A DNA stretch of 64,000 bases from Plectosphaerella cucumerina (Eukaryota; Ascomycota; Sordariomycetes; Glomerellales; Plectosphaerellaceae), in NCBI GenBank assembly GCA_020746995.1, contig JAGPXD010000003.1:1612001-1676000 (forward strand). The letters run 5' to 3'. Each line of letters opens with the position of its first letter. Within the stretch, counting starts at the first letter, position 1. The notes under the pieces are model-generated. The model was not told the DNA's origin and made no database searches. It worked only from the letters and a program-made list of their open reading frames with translations. This document shows positions 40,242-52,300 of this stretch, one piece after another. The translations under genes were made by a program, and so were the position numbers.

Positions 40242-42628
40242 ATGGAATCCCGCGGGAATCAGGTCAAGAAGAAGGAGGGACAGCGTCCCCCAATCTCCCG
40301 TCGCTCAGTACGTTTCCGCCCCAAGCACCGCTGCGACCCCCGACAAAGAAGGATGCTGACTGCTGCAGTGTGATCATTGCCGCGCACGGAAGGTAAGATG
40401 ACCTCCCAGCCGCCATTTCATCAAGTCTCACAAGATTGACTTCCGGGAAGATTCGCTGTGACAGGAAAACGCCATGCTCAAATTGCGCGTCAGCAAGGCT
40501 CGAGTGCATCCACAGCGCTGTGGCATCCAACACATCAAAAACAGGTCCCCGGCAGAGGATTCTGCTGTCGCAAGAATAGTGAGCTCACCAACCCAAAGTA
40601 CTCTAGAGTGGCGTCTTATTCTTTCGGCGCACAGTGAGAAGAAGATCGATGGCATCGTTCGCGATCTTTCCGATATCAAGCAGCTACTGCAAAAGCCGCC
40701 TGAGACCTCACATTCGTCACTCATTTCCCTGAAGCATAGCGGGAACCAACTTTTCCCAAACATCTTCTCCAAATCGTTTGGTGCTCAAAGACAGTTCACC
40801 GTCAACACCAGCTACAAGCAACAGCATGGCGCAAAACTGGTCTCTCACATGGTCAACTTCATCAACTGCGTTGCAGACTTTCCGGACCCGGCCAGTCTTG
40901 GGACCGACTCATGGACTCTCATTTCGTCATTGAGAGCCAGTTCAGATGCCCTGAAGTACGAGATGGGTTTGCAATTCGATGACGACTCTACGCCCAGACG
41001 AAAGAATTGCGACGCGGACATATCCATGCCCCCGCAAGAAGCCGCCGTTTTAATCCTGCGTTGGGCCCGAGGTATGTACTTCGCATCACCCAATCTTGCA
41101 CCGCATCTTACCATCTTACAGACGCCCAAAACCAACATGAAATTGCGTGGCTCTTCGATATTCTTCCCCTTGAGAGAATCTCGGACATCTGCAAAAAGGT
41201 GTATTTTGCGATTGATGACTATGAGGATTTGGACGTCGTCCTTGCCAGCGGTTGTCTCCGTTACCTCTTCATCGCGCATGCACGGAACACAGGCACGACG
41301 GATTGCTCTGTCTATACAAGAATGTGCCAGATTAACATCCGGAAAGTCACAGCACGCATGCCTCTCATCTTACCAGCAACTGGCGACGCGATAGCTGCTC
41401 TCGTCATATGCGTGCGTACTACCTTCACCACAGCCAGCCCCGCGGAAAGTCAAACTTACTGACTGAATGTTCTTCTGACAGTCATTGGAAGCCATGGAAA
41501 GTTGCGAGCTCGAAACAGCCTCGACTCTCATACTCAACGCAGCGAATCTCTGTCAGAGGTTCGGGCAGCAACACTTCGGAGCTCAAGATGCACCAGAAAC
41601 CGCAAATCGCCGCCTCCTTTGGACAGTCTACAAGCTAGAACACGCCATTTCATTACGTATAGGTCGCGACCCTGCTTTGGGTTTCAATGCTCAAGTCCCT
41701 TGCGATACACAGGCGCGCCGGCTGGGCAAGCTGTCCGGACTTCTAGCCCGGGTGTGGAGCGCGGAATCGAAGCCCTCGGCGAGAGATGTGCAAGATCTCG
41801 TCAATCCCTTGGAAGATCTGAGGGACCAATCTCATGAAACTCGTGAGAGTCTAGTGAGACATAACTACACAACATATCTTTCTCTCTAGGCGGGCCTTCT
41901 AACCGATGCTGCCGACAGGTACACACTCCAGCCACGGGCTTCATACGTCTAGTTTGTCTTCAAAGCGAGATTCTTGCCCAGTCTTCGCTTCTTGGCATTT
42001 TGACGCCGTTCCAAAACTCGACATCAATCAACGACGTCGCAGCCCGAGATTTGGAAGTCGCCGTGTGTGTGGCTCGCAACATCATGGCTACGTACCGTCA
42101 ATACCTCGACTGCCTCAAGGGGTACCAGACTATCCTTGACACAAGCCCCAATTGGTACGCATGAGATTCCCAACTGCTGGTCAGGTAGCTCACACTACAA
42201 GGTTCCTTCACAACACTCCATTTACCTCCTTTAGGGTTCTCTTCTCTCATGCAGTTCAGGCCCCAAGTGCTGACGACCTGTGTCTACTCGAGGCCTTCGC
42301 TTCATCTCTCAGCACATTTTGTCGGGGCTCCGAGATGAAGGCGCAGCCCATCCACGTTTACCAACTTCTCTGTCAGGCTGCCCGGTTCACATTGAAAGGC
42401 AGCTCTCCAGCACAGGGAACCCAAAAAGCACTGGTTAACCCAGACGTATCTTTACCAATGTTGGATCTTCTCCGCGACAGTACCAAAGCCTCTGAACCAG
42501 GGACACTTGAATCCCTGTTGGACGAGGAGTCACTGATAGAAGACCACGTTGCGGTGGACCTAGGGGACTGGTGGACTTTGGAAGACGACACCAACTCGGG
42601 CACAATGCCAGTGGCACAAGATAGGTAG
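40242..42628 (+). CDS. Zn2Cys6 transcription factor with split zinc cluster
   Basis: Nuclear regulator of 659 aa in eight exons: 40242-40307, 40369-40392, 40451-40578, 40635-41071, 41122-41411, 41482-41853, 41919-42154 and 42202-42628. The zinc cluster is Cys23, 26, 33, 39, 42, 49 (C-x2-C-x6-C-x5-C-x2-C-x6-C). Its first eight residues CDHCRARK are a 24-nt microexon, and the next intron separates them from IRCDRKTPCSNCASARLEC. A coiled-coil-like linker follows (EYEKKIDGIVRDLSDIKQLL). The large middle domain resembles the fungal-specific factor domain (ILRWARD, SLEAMESCELETASTLILNA, RRLLWTVYKLEHAISLRIGR, NWFLHNTPFTSFRVLF). The intron at 41854-41918 was chosen because it has a CTAAC branch site and keeps the frame. 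It is divergent from the epimerase and close to maiA/fahA. Confidence 0.85.
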
Positions 42629-42800
42629 AGACGAAGCTTTAGCTTAGATAGGGCATTCCAGTTCTCACAGACGCACATCACACCCAGGCAAGTCGGGCTC
42701 TACAGACACCGCCGCCCCCCACATGCTGGAGCAACTAGAAGGTGATAACCCCGTCTAGCTGCATGGCAGCGGGTCTTTTGGCAAAAAGGAAATGAGAACT

Positions 42801-42891
42801 TGTGCCTTGCCTGGATCGAACAGGCGACCTTTCGATTGTTTGATTGAAGTGTTACTTCAGTCGAACGCTACTCCCACTGAGCTAAAGGCAC
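42801..42891 (-). tRNA. tRNA-Phe (anticodon GAA) with 18-nt intron
   Basis: Read on the minus strand. The acceptor stem GTGCCTT pairs perfectly with AAGGCAC. The D arm is GCTCAGTGGGAGTAGC, the anticodon stem TTCGA/TCGAA with loop CTGAAG...A, and the T arm GCCTG-TTCGATC-CAGGC. The anticodon GAA is at 42856-42858. The 18-nt intron (42837-42854) follows the base 3' to the anticodon. An oligo-T terminator lies just downstream (42783-42787, read as T on this strand). Confidence 0.93.
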
Positions 42892-43062
42892 ATGTTGATG
42901 TTGAGCTGCTCCATCGTGGCGTCCATGGATGGCACTGTCACGATCCAACCAAAGTCAACGTACTGGACATCAATTCCTCTCATGGTCACACGAGCAGGCC
43001 GAAGAAAACATTCGATACATGACATTCCGCTGTGTCTGGGCGGGTGAGGTAGACAGAGCTCT

Positions 43063-43394
43063 TTGCTTGAGTCAGTGGAAGCTTCCATTTCTGCCCATGG
43101 CGGGGGGAAGAGGTGGGATGTCGTCAACCCTCGGAACATCGACAGCTCGGCTTTCATAGTCAAATACTTCCAGGGCATCAAGGTCTTCGGCACCCACGCC
43201 CTCGACATCACTGGCGACAGCGGCGGTGGCAAGTCTCCTCTCATCCAAAACGAGCTGCTGCCGGGCCCGCCCCCAACTCCCTGAACAACGTCAACTGGGG
43301 CTCGGCCAACTTCATTCTGAAAGACCCCTCCTTCCGCTCGAACTTGGAGGCCGCCTATCCCTTCGCCAAGAACGGCCCTTGCAGGCAGTACTAG
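43063..43394 (+). pseudogene. frameshifted C-terminal gene relic, unrecognised
   Basis: Two coding-like pieces abut in different frames. The first gives protein-like text such as SSAFIVKYFQGIKVFGTHAL and DITGDSGGGKSPLIQNELLP. Around the C5 run near 43270-43275 the sense must move to another frame to read on as NNVNWGSANFILKDPSFRSN and end NGPCRQY with TAG at 43392-43394. One indel in the homopolymer explains this. No start, 5' exons or family could be identified, so I call it a relic; a sequencing error in the C run is the alternative. Confidence 0.55.
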
Positions 43395-44881
43395 GCCTGA
43401 TTTAGGGCGTCTGTGGATGTATTGGACGCAAAGGTGCAGACTTGTAGGCGAGTCAGGCCAAGAAGTGGTGGTGCTCTTCTGACTGCCTTATCAGATGTGC
43501 TCGTACATCCAGTACTTAATCCCGCTTCCGTCGAAGCCTTTGAGAAATACTGTTACCTATACACCAATACAACATGATGGAAGCCGAGTCATCCAATCTT
43601 CATGCCTCAAACGTGGTATTTTCAATGTCCGCGTCCGAGTCTGCACAGCAGTCTTCTCGGGCGGGATGATTTCTAAATGTCAGCATCAGTCGCGCCGTTG
43701 GACTAGGCCAGATCTTGAATATGTGGAAGAGGAGCTAGCTGCACATCTTCCTTGTCTTGGACTTGGTGCCACGGTAGTCAGGGGCTCAGCGGCGGTCAGC
43801 ATGCCACAACATTCCAGTCCAGACAACAACCGACCGCCACTACAAGATGTGCAGATCTGCAATGCATTTGCGAGCGAATCACGGTCTGGTAAACACGCCA
43901 GAAAGGCTTAGGACAACAAAACGGCGGCCAAGTCCGATCATCCTTCTTCCATCCTCCCGAGACGTTGGAAGACCGCGGCGGGTTGTCCTCTTTCCGTGGC
44001 TCGGTTCCTTGCCGTGATCCCTTCGAGTCCGACCACCGGCTCGTCATCCGAGGAAACAAACGACAAATCCCCATCAATGGCGGGTTCCGCTGTCATCGTC
44101 AAACCCCGGGCTTTGTTTTAGCTCGTCTTTGCCCCCCTGGCTAGCCGACGGGACGAACCCGTCTGAAGTTGGCGCGGTCCAAAGACCCTCGGTGGCGCTG
44201 TCCAATATGGCAAGATGCGAGCGGAGACCTAAAGGACAAAGAAAGCGGAGGGTCATCGTCCACCCACAACCGTCGTCCACGAACGCGGTGCTCGGTGATT
44301 TGCTGCCGGGCGGCACTTCGTCTGGAATGCATCTTGGCTCGGGTCGCCAGGTTCCCCGCCAACAAGCGCGGGCTCAGGGGCAATGTCTCACCTTCTCACG
44401 AGCCTGTCAGGCTTGGCTCGTTCCCCGCCGGTTTTCGCAAAGGGGTGGTTCTCTGTGCAGATTCTAGGCCGGCGCGCCACCTCCTTGAGCTACACGTCGT
44501 ACCCGAAACCAGAGGCTTGCCTTGGTACATTCCATCGCCGGAGGGGGCCAAGACCCTCGAGTACTGACAAAGCCCCCTGTGGCTCTCGTCATGGGCGAGA
44601 AGCTGAGGAGGGTGCAAGCCAGCGGGTCCTTGGCCGCAGCCATACGCGGGACATAAGCTCGAGACATAAACGCCCGTCATCTCTTCTCGATTCCTCCCCC
44701 CTTCCCCTGAAGTCCTTTAAGCTTGTATCCCCCTCGACCTTTATTTCTCTTTTTTCCTTCGCCCCGTTCTCTCATTTATCCACACTTCGACTAACCACCA
44801 CGCGAGCTTCTTCCCTCTTTTCTGATTACCACGTTCTCCCCACTCTCTTTTAGATCAATATTCGCTCCTCAACTACCCAAC
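43395..44881. other. intergenic region upstream of the CAP-domain gene
   Basis: No gene is supported. The last 250 bases are a pyrimidine-rich leader typical of well-expressed fungal genes (runs of CTCTTTT/TTCCTTC before 44882). Confidence 0.55.
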
Positions 44882-45761
44882 ATGCGTGTCTCGACCGGAG
44901 CTATCTGGGCTGTTGCCCTGCTGGCATCTGAAGCCGCTGCTCGGCCGTGGAGGTGGACTGCCCCGGGCGAGCAGGCTGACAATGGGTTCGACAAGGTGGC
45001 CGTCGACCACTGGCCCGGCGACAGGGTCATCGAGAAGACTGATCCGGTCAAAGCAGCCCCGGCCGGAGCCGGTCTCTCCGGGGTTCGGCCAGAAGCCGCC
45101 GCCAATGCCGTCCCGGCCGCCAACGCCGTCCCGACCGTTATCGTCAGCCTCACGACAGCCTCTGGAACACACGCGGCCACCGCCACTGCGATCCCCGATG
45201 TCGAGGCCGGCGCCAGCGGTGGGGATGCAGCCAAGGCTCTTGCAGCCCACAACGCCGCCCGCCAGGAGGTCGGCGTCGCCACCAACCTCGTCTGGGACGA
45301 AGGTCTCGAGGCCGACGCGAAGCAGTGGGCCCAGCACCTCACCACCGTCGGCAGCCTGGAGCATGCCAGCTCCTCGGAGACAGGCCAGGGCGAGAACCTC
45401 TACATGTCGTCTGTGCCAACGGACCGGCCTTTCGATCATGCCTCTGAGCTGTGGATCGCCGAGAAGTCCCTCTACGGCGGCCAGAGGGTTGGCGACGGCA
45501 ACTTTGCCTCGTACGGACACTACAGTAAGCGAATGTGCCCAGGAGACACGCCATATACGTGTCTTGCTGACCATATCATAGCCCAGATCGTCTGGAAGTC
45601 CACTCAAAAGGTCGGCATCGCTTCTGCGACCGACAGCCAGGGCCGCGTCTTTGTCGTGGCCCGCTACTCACCTCCCGGAAACTAGTGAGTTCTTGTTTCG
45701 CTGGAACCTACCATGACGGATGACTGACTCGACTTTTAGCCTCGACGAGACGCCATACTGA
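44882..45761 (+). CDS. secreted CAP-domain (SCP/PR-1-like) protein
   Basis: 255-aa extracellular protein in three exons: 44882-45524, 45582-45684 and 45740-45761 (the last codes only the tail YLDETPY). MRVSTGAIWAVALLASEAAA is a signal peptide. Residues 21-115 are Ala/Pro/Val-rich and disordered. The CAP domain runs from about 116: AAHNAARQEVGV (CAP helix 1), LVWDEGLEADAKQWAQHL, GQGENLYMSS (the GENL motif), and HYTQIVWKSTQKVG (residues 213-226), where the first intron splits the Thr codon. It closes with VFVVARYSPPGNY. Yeast members (Pry proteins) bind and export sterols and fatty acids; whether this one does is inference. The conserved CAP His and Glu residues are present. Confidence 0.92.
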
Positions 45762-46307
45762 GCGTGCTTCGCGAGGGGGCCGGTTTTCTTTTTTGTTCTT
45801 TCTTTTTGTCAATTCTTCGACAGAAATCTGTCAACTTACCGCGGGGCTGTTGAGGTTGCCGGCATGATGTACGGCAAATCATAGCGGCCTGAAGCTCAAA
45901 AATACAAGTTAGTATCAATTCCATGACTGCGCTCGATATGGATGTCTGTGAGGACCTGCAGGCGAGACTCGTACGCGCTCTGTGAGGTGATGCCGAACAT
46001 GTTGTGAGCCTGACGAGAATGCATTCCAGGCGTTGGAGTTGTTGTCGCGGCTTACTCATCTTCATCCAGTGGGGTCGCCCACCAATCACGCCATCTGCGC
46101 CCTTTGTGCGGATTCGCTGCCGAATCATGACTCCGAGATACGGAAGCCAAGCATCGAGCGACATAAGGGACCGAACATAAGTAGGAACGGGGCCCATCGG
46201 CGAGACGCCGACACGCATGGTACGATGCATCAAAAACTCGTTTGCCCATCCCTCTCATGAGATTCAGCTGGCCTCGCCTCGCCATCTCAACCATCACAAA
46301 ATCCAAC
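45762..46307. other. spacer between CAP-domain gene and flavin monooxygenase
   Basis: No additional gene. In-frame ATG codons at 46242 and 46257 precede the monooxygenase start and would add 22 or 17 residues. Confidence 0.6.
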
Positions 46308-47726
46308 ATGGGCTCGCACGCCGCACCGCCGTTCGACGTCAAAAAGGTGGCCATCGTTGGCGCCGGCCCCGCGGGGTTGGCGGCGGCAAAGTACCTCCGC
46401 GCGCGTTCATGCTTCGAAACCATCACCATCTTCGAGCAACAAGACCGCGTGGGTGGTGTGTGGTACTACAGCCAAGACCCGCCGAGCAACCTCGATGTGC
46501 CGCAGACGACACCGTTCGTGGGGCCTGAGAAGCCACTGCCGCCGCGAAAGGCCGGTGAAGCGCCCGTCTTCCCGTCGCCCATGTATGAGCGGCTGCACGC
46601 CAACATCCCGAAGTCACTCATGAACTACGGCGACCAAAAGTTCCGCTCGGACGCGTGGGTGTACCCATCGCGCGAGCACATCTTCGAGTATCTCGAGAAG
46701 TATGCGGACGAGGTCCGACATCTGATCCGGTTCAGGACCCAGGTGCAGAGCATCAAGCTGCGGCAGGTGCACGGTGTCGACAAGTGGGATATCCGGGCTG
46801 TTTCGACGGTGGAGGGCAATGGCGAGGTGCACGAGGAGACATACGATGCCGTGGTGGTGGCCAACGGACACTACTCGACGCCGTTTATCCCGGCGGTGCC
46901 CGGGCTGGAGGCATTCCATGCGGCGCATCCGGGGGTCGTGACGCACTCCAAGAACTACCGGCGGCCCGAGGCTTTCGCGGGCCAACGCGTGGTGGTGGTG
47001 GGCAACGGGCCGTCGGGGCTAGACCTGGCGCGGCAGATCAACGGCGCGGGGGCGGCCAAGGTGTTCCTGTCGGTGCACAGCGCGACGCCCGCTGACCGTC
47101 TCGCTCACACGGGTGCCACCGAGCTGGGTGAGATTGTCGAGTTCCTGCCGGGACCTGGGCGTGGAATACGGATGGTCGATGGGAAGTTGGAGGAAGCCAT
47201 CGACGCCGTAGTGTATTGCACGGGTTTCCTGTTCAGCTACCCGTTCCTCGAGGGCCTCGACCGGCAGCTCCTGACGACGACGAGGGGTCGAGGGCTTCGC
47301 GGGTTGTGGGAGCATCTTTTCCTGATCGATCACCCAACGCTGGCGTTCCCGGCGCTGTTGATGAAGGCGGTGCCGTTCCCCGTGGCAGAGGCGCAGGCGG
47401 CAGCTGCTGCGGCGGTCTGGGCCAACGAACTGCCGCTGCCACCGGTGGAGGAGATGCGGGCGTGGGAGGAGCGGTTGCACGAGGAGAGAGGCGAAGCGTT
47501 GCACACGTTCCCGGGCCATGGTGGCGATGGAGTCTACATCAACCAGATGCACGACTGGGTGCTGAAAAAGGCGGCGACGCCGGGGAAGACGCCGCCGTAT
47601 TGGAACGCGGAGCTGAGGTGGCAGCGGTCCATCTTTGCCGAGGCCAAGCTGGCTTTTGAGAAGCAGGGGGGGACAGCGCGGACGCTGGAGGAGCTGGGGT
47701 TCGTGTATCCAGGGGATGATGCCTAG
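46308..47726 (+). CDS. flavin-containing monooxygenase
   Basis: FAD- and NADPH-dependent oxygenase of N- or S-containing or ketone substrates, 472 aa, single exon. The FAD loop is VAIVGAGPAGLAAAKYL (GxGxxG at residues 18-23), with FEQQDRVGGVWYY following. The FMO fingerprint appears as GVVTHSKNYR. The NADPH loop is VVVVGNGPSGLDLARQI, near residue 230. DAVVYCTGFLFSYPFL is the conserved ATG/CTG-containing segment before the C-terminal domain. The ATG at 46308 has A at -3 and G at +4 and begins just before the FAD fold, so it was preferred to 46242 (494 aa). The substrate is unknown. It is related to fungal FMO-like enzymes of about 450-500 aa. Confidence 0.9.
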   Translation: MGSHAAPPFDVKKVAIVGAGPAGLAAAKYLRARSCFETITIFEQQDRVGGVWYYSQDPPSNLDVPQTTPFVGPEKPLPPRKAGEAPVFPSPMYERLHANIPKSLMNYGDQKFRSDAWVYPSREHIFEYLEKYADEVRHLIRFRTQVQSIKLRQVHGVDKWDIRAVSTVEGNGEVHEETYDAVVVANGHYSTPFIPAVPGLEAFHAAHPGVVTHSKNYRRPEAFAGQRVVVVGNGPSGLDLARQINGAGAAKVFLSVHSATPADRLAHTGATELGEIVEFLPGPGRGIRMVDGKLEEAIDAVVYCTGFLFSYPFLEGLDRQLLTTTRGRGLRGLWEHLFLIDHPTLAFPALLMKAVPFPVAEAQAAAAAAVWANELPLPPVEEMRAWEERLHEERGEALHTFPGHGGDGVYINQMHDWVLKKAATPGKTPPYWNAELRWQRSIFAEAKLAFEKQGGTARTLEELGFVYPGDDA

Positions 47727-49359
47727 GTGATGGAAGCCTGGAAGGTGACAGGATAGAAGGCATTCGATGTCGAAATGATCTGGTGTTGAGATTGAGCTGT
47801 GCCCCTGGCAATTGCTAAACATCAGACGACAGCCCATCGGCTTTTCAAGGGTCAAAACGCAACTTGCATCTTGGTTCTGAGCCTCCCTGCAGTGGCCCGT
47901 CCTGCAGTGGCCCCCTGGGATCTGGGATCTGCCCGTCCCATGTCACTCACGCACGTCTGCTGATGGGATGGGAAAGGAGAGATCTCTGATGACGCGCGGG
48001 CCAGTTATGCCTTGCAGCCCCCTCCAGACTGTGCATGAAACCCCCCACTTGTGCATGAAGACAGCGCCCCCAGGCACGACAACGGTTCGTGGCCCCCCCT
48101 GGCTCACCTGGGCTAGCGGGGGTCTTGGGCGGGTTATTGGCCTTCGCCTGCATAAAATGGGAGCCGCGATCCGCATCGAGACGCTGGGTCACTAAGAAAT
48201 CCCAAGGGCAGAGGGGGGCCCCAGGAGATCCCTATGGGGGCCGCGATGCGCTGTGGGCGAATCATTTCCATCCTCAATTAAAACGGGTGGTGGTTGTGGT
48301 GGTGAGGGAAGTTGGTTGTCGGGTCACACGGGGGAAAACATCACAAACGAGCATCCATCACAGAGAACCTAGAAGCCTCCTTTCCCAGATCTTCCCATTC
48401 TCTCTTTCCCTCCTTCCCTCTCCCTCCGCATCACCGTCCAAATCGCCCCTTCATTCTTCATTTCGTGCCTTTTTTCAATCACCCCTCCATCTTTTTCAAT
48501 TAATCACTTCTAATATCGACACTGTTATTACCTACTGCCCGTGCCTGAATGTGGCCAGACAGCGCACTCCCTGCTTGAAACAAAATCGCCACCGTCAACC
48601 ACTCTCCTTCCTTCTTCCATATCCCAGCTCCAGCTGCAGCCCCCCAGCCTACAAGCCAGCCCTCTTCAGGCTCGTCAGTCGCTCCTTTGGCGGGTCGATC
48701 CCGTCACGGTGACACAAACCCGACCGACCGACCGAACACCTACCCGACCCTCATCCAACCTACAAACAAATCCACCACCGGTCGCTGCCCGCCTGCAGCC
48801 TGCTGCATCTCCAGCAAGTCCACTTCTGCGCCCTCTGCACCCTCCGCGCCCCCCGTCAAACGCGCATCGCAAGCGAACCAGTCACACAGGTGGCGCGACC
48901 TTCCCTGTCGTTCCTTCCTTGTCCTACTCGTCGTTCCAACTTCCTAGGCAGGCTCCAGTCGCGGGGAAGCTCCAACACATCACCACGCGTCGCCAGACGA
49001 TCCTCTCGTTTTCCTCTCGTCGTCTCTCATTTCCATCGCCCGACAACAACCACACCGCCAGCGGCTAGAAGACTCTGCTTCGTTCCGTCACCATACACAG
49101 CCAGACAAGCAACCAGACATATCGCATCGCGGCCTTGTTGTCTATCACTTTTGTCCACACAAAGACCGCACTATCCGTCCATCGGCCACCATGGCCTTCC
49201 TGGCCCGCCTTGCGCTCGCCTCTCGCTCATAAAAAGCTGTCCAGACATGCTCCCGGCACCGTGGAACCTCCACGCCGTTGCACACATCAGACGACCGACT
49301 AACCGCTAGCGACCGAGCAACACCACCGACTACCGACCACCGACCACCCATTCCCGACA
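47727..49359. other. promoter and long pyrimidine-rich leader of the GAS2-domain gene
   Basis: 1.6 kb with no supported gene. From about 48380 it is CT-rich with several ATGs and short upstream frames (for example 48548), consistent with a long 5' leader of the gene at 49360. An intron within the leader is possible. Confidence 0.55.
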
Positions 49360-52300
49360 ATGGCCGACAACCCCCCCTTCACCCCCCGAGGGGACCAGAA
49401 GCTCAAATTCCCGTCAAGGCGCCAGTACCGCCTCTCGGACGACCACTCCCCCACGAGGGGTCGCCTCCACGACGAGCTGCTGAGCCAGCTGACCCCAATG
49501 TCCGCCGTTGACATCCTCCAACATCCCACTCCCGGCCTCAAGGCTTGCCTCGACGCAGCGACCGCAAACGAACAGGAATTCGCCATGCGTACCGCCGTCG
49601 CGGGCCAGAGCATCTATGAGTGGATGGACGAGATGTCAGAGTGGCCATGGCCCTCGACCCCTGGCTCTGCCGGCTTCGAGTTTCCCAAAGCCAAGAGGAG
49701 AAAGGTCTCCTTCGATGATGACGAGGACGACAGCCAAAAGACATTCTCCGCAGACGCATACCTGGGCAGCTTGCCGGCTGACGACGTCTTTCGGTATGAG
49801 GAGCGCGTCGTCGACATCACACAGGGACTGGAAGACTTGGAAATCGACGAGATTAAGACTCAGATCCTGCACAACCACATCCTCCCTCTCTCCCGGCCCG
49901 GCACGCCCCTCTCCGACTCGGGCCGCTCCATCATCTCGTCCGCCAGCTTCATTCGCCTCGACGACCTGGCTGCCGTCATGACCGCCATCGTCATGCAGGC
50001 CCTTCCGAATCTCTCCAGACTGCGCCGTCTCCTCCAGGCCTGGAGGATCCGCCTCCTGGTCCTCCGCAAGATCAACACCCTGCTCTCCACAATCTCAGAA
50101 GCCGAGCAGGCCCTCAAGTCTGGATGGAACGTCATCACCCCGCCTCGTAGGGCCTTTACCGAGGACCACGCAAGTGACGATACCAAGGCCCCGAGCACCC
50201 TGTCACAGGCCGACTTTGACGTCATGAAGCGCGTCCTCGCCCAGAAAATCAGCAAGCCGGCCGGCTACCTGGACTTCATGCTCGACCACCTGGAGGGCAT
50301 GTCCGACACTCTGCCCGACGCCTGGCTCGACCGTATGGAGGTCGTCGAACGCGGGTATGCCGATTGGCACGTTGCCTGCGAACGCAAGATCCAGGAGGCC
50401 AAGTGGGCAGCAATGAGGCCCCTGAAGCCTGCCGTGCCCGAACGCATTCCATCGCCCCAGCCAGTTCACCAGGCCGCGGCGGGAGAGGATGCCAAGCAGG
50501 ATGGGCAAGCTGACGCAGCAAACCCTCCCATCAACATCACCATCGAGCCGCCCGCCGAGCAGACGAGCAACTCACCGCCCGCCTCTCCGACCAAGGCACC
50601 TCTCGGCACCCAAGAGCTTCCCAAGACGCCTGTCAAGGCTCGAGGCCTGTCTGCTGGCCTGCCCGAGATACTCTCCCCGCCATCCACCGCAGAACCTGCT
50701 TCTCATCGCGCAGACCTCCGCACGCCGGTTTCTATGCACCAACGAGGCCTCAGCTACGACGGCTCGGAGGACGTAGATCCAGTCAAGAGCGATCTACCCA
50801 CCCCCTACACCGTGCCGCATGCTCACGGCGCGCCCGAGACCCCCAGTGCTCGGAGAGTCGTGTCCGAAGCAACTGACGACGGTACGGTGGTCATGGGCGG
50901 CGCCGACATGTCGCAGGCTGGATCCACGATTGCTGATCTGCTACTTGACTCGGACAGCGATGTCCCGCAGACCCCCGACGGCCCGGACGCTGAGGATGAT
51001 CTGCCCCCTCTGATCAACCCTGGTCGTCGCTCCAGCCATGGCTCCGTGTCGTCCACTGTCGTTCACGGCGAGACGAGCCAGCTCATTAGCAGCGACTTCC
51101 CTGAAATCTCCGCTTCGCCGCCGCTGCCGCGCGAAAAGTTTGCCAGGCAGCCCGAAGCACTCCCAGAGTCCCCAGTCATGGCATCGGTCGAGGCTCCCGG
51201 CATCGCCGTTACCCCAGACACGCGCTCGGCAGCCAATGAGTCGACTATTGACCTGACCAGCTCCCCCCCAATGGACCAAAGCTTCCGGGAAGACAGCCTC
51301 GATCCCGCATACGACCACTCGCAGATGGACGACGACTCGATGTTCAGGTCGTCGGGCGTGTTCTCGTCTTCTTTCATCGAGGAAGACACGGAGAACACAT
51401 CCACCATCGGCGAGTACAAGCCCTCGGACATGAACCAGGACGACCAGCTGCAACAGCAGATCCACGATATTCTCGAGTCGATCCCTGCTATCAAGCTGGC
51501 CGCATCCCCGACCAAGATCAACCTGAACCCGCCACCCCTGGAGCTTCCCTTCCAGCGTCCTAAGAAGCCTGCCCGGGATCCTTTCCGCCGGAGTGCGTCA
51601 GGTCTGTCATCTCGCGCGTCGACCCGTGCGTCAACCCGCGCCTCCACGCCAGCCTGGCTCCTGGCGCCCGCATACGGCAAGAATCCTCGGCCGCAGCGTC
51701 AGCGCGGGCAGCAGGAGACAAAGGTCTATCATCTCTCACGCTCCACGGGCGAGGCTCCTATTAAGCTCCTCATCCGCTGCGTTGGAGAGCATGGTGAACG
51801 CGTCATGGTCCGCGTCGGCGGCGGTTGGGCAGATCTGGGAGAGTACCTCAAGGAATATGCATCGCACCACGGGCGCCGGTCTCAGAACGGCGACACGTCC
51901 AAGATTGAGGTCAGGGATCTGCCCCGCGTCTCGGGCACCCGCGCCTCGACAACGAGCCCGCCCACCCGGCCAGCGTCGGCACTGGAGTACTCGCCCATCA
52001 CGCCCCTCCAGATGCGCAAGACGAGGCGGTCATTTGGTGCCGGCAGCACTGGCGACAGACCCCGACCTGGTGCCATTCCTGGACCATCACGACCCAAAGC
52101 CATGCCGCTCCCCAAGACGCCCGCGCCACTCCTCGAAGACGAGGATGCCAACGACACGCCGCCGTCTGATGAGTCGGCCCGCTCGCGGTCCAGCTCGCGC
52201 CTGAGCTGGGCGGAGGAGGACATCTCGCTCGGACTTGCGGGGCCCAACGGCCGCAAAGTGGAGATGAGCGAGGAGAGCCGGGCCTGGGTCGAGAGCGTCA

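Noticed and set aside
41843..41952. Alternative intron joining 41842 to 41953 in the second Zn2Cys6 gene
   Set aside because: It keeps frame, but 41854-41918 has a CTAAC branch site, a normal length, and retains the conserved-looking segment HTPATGFIRLVCLQ.
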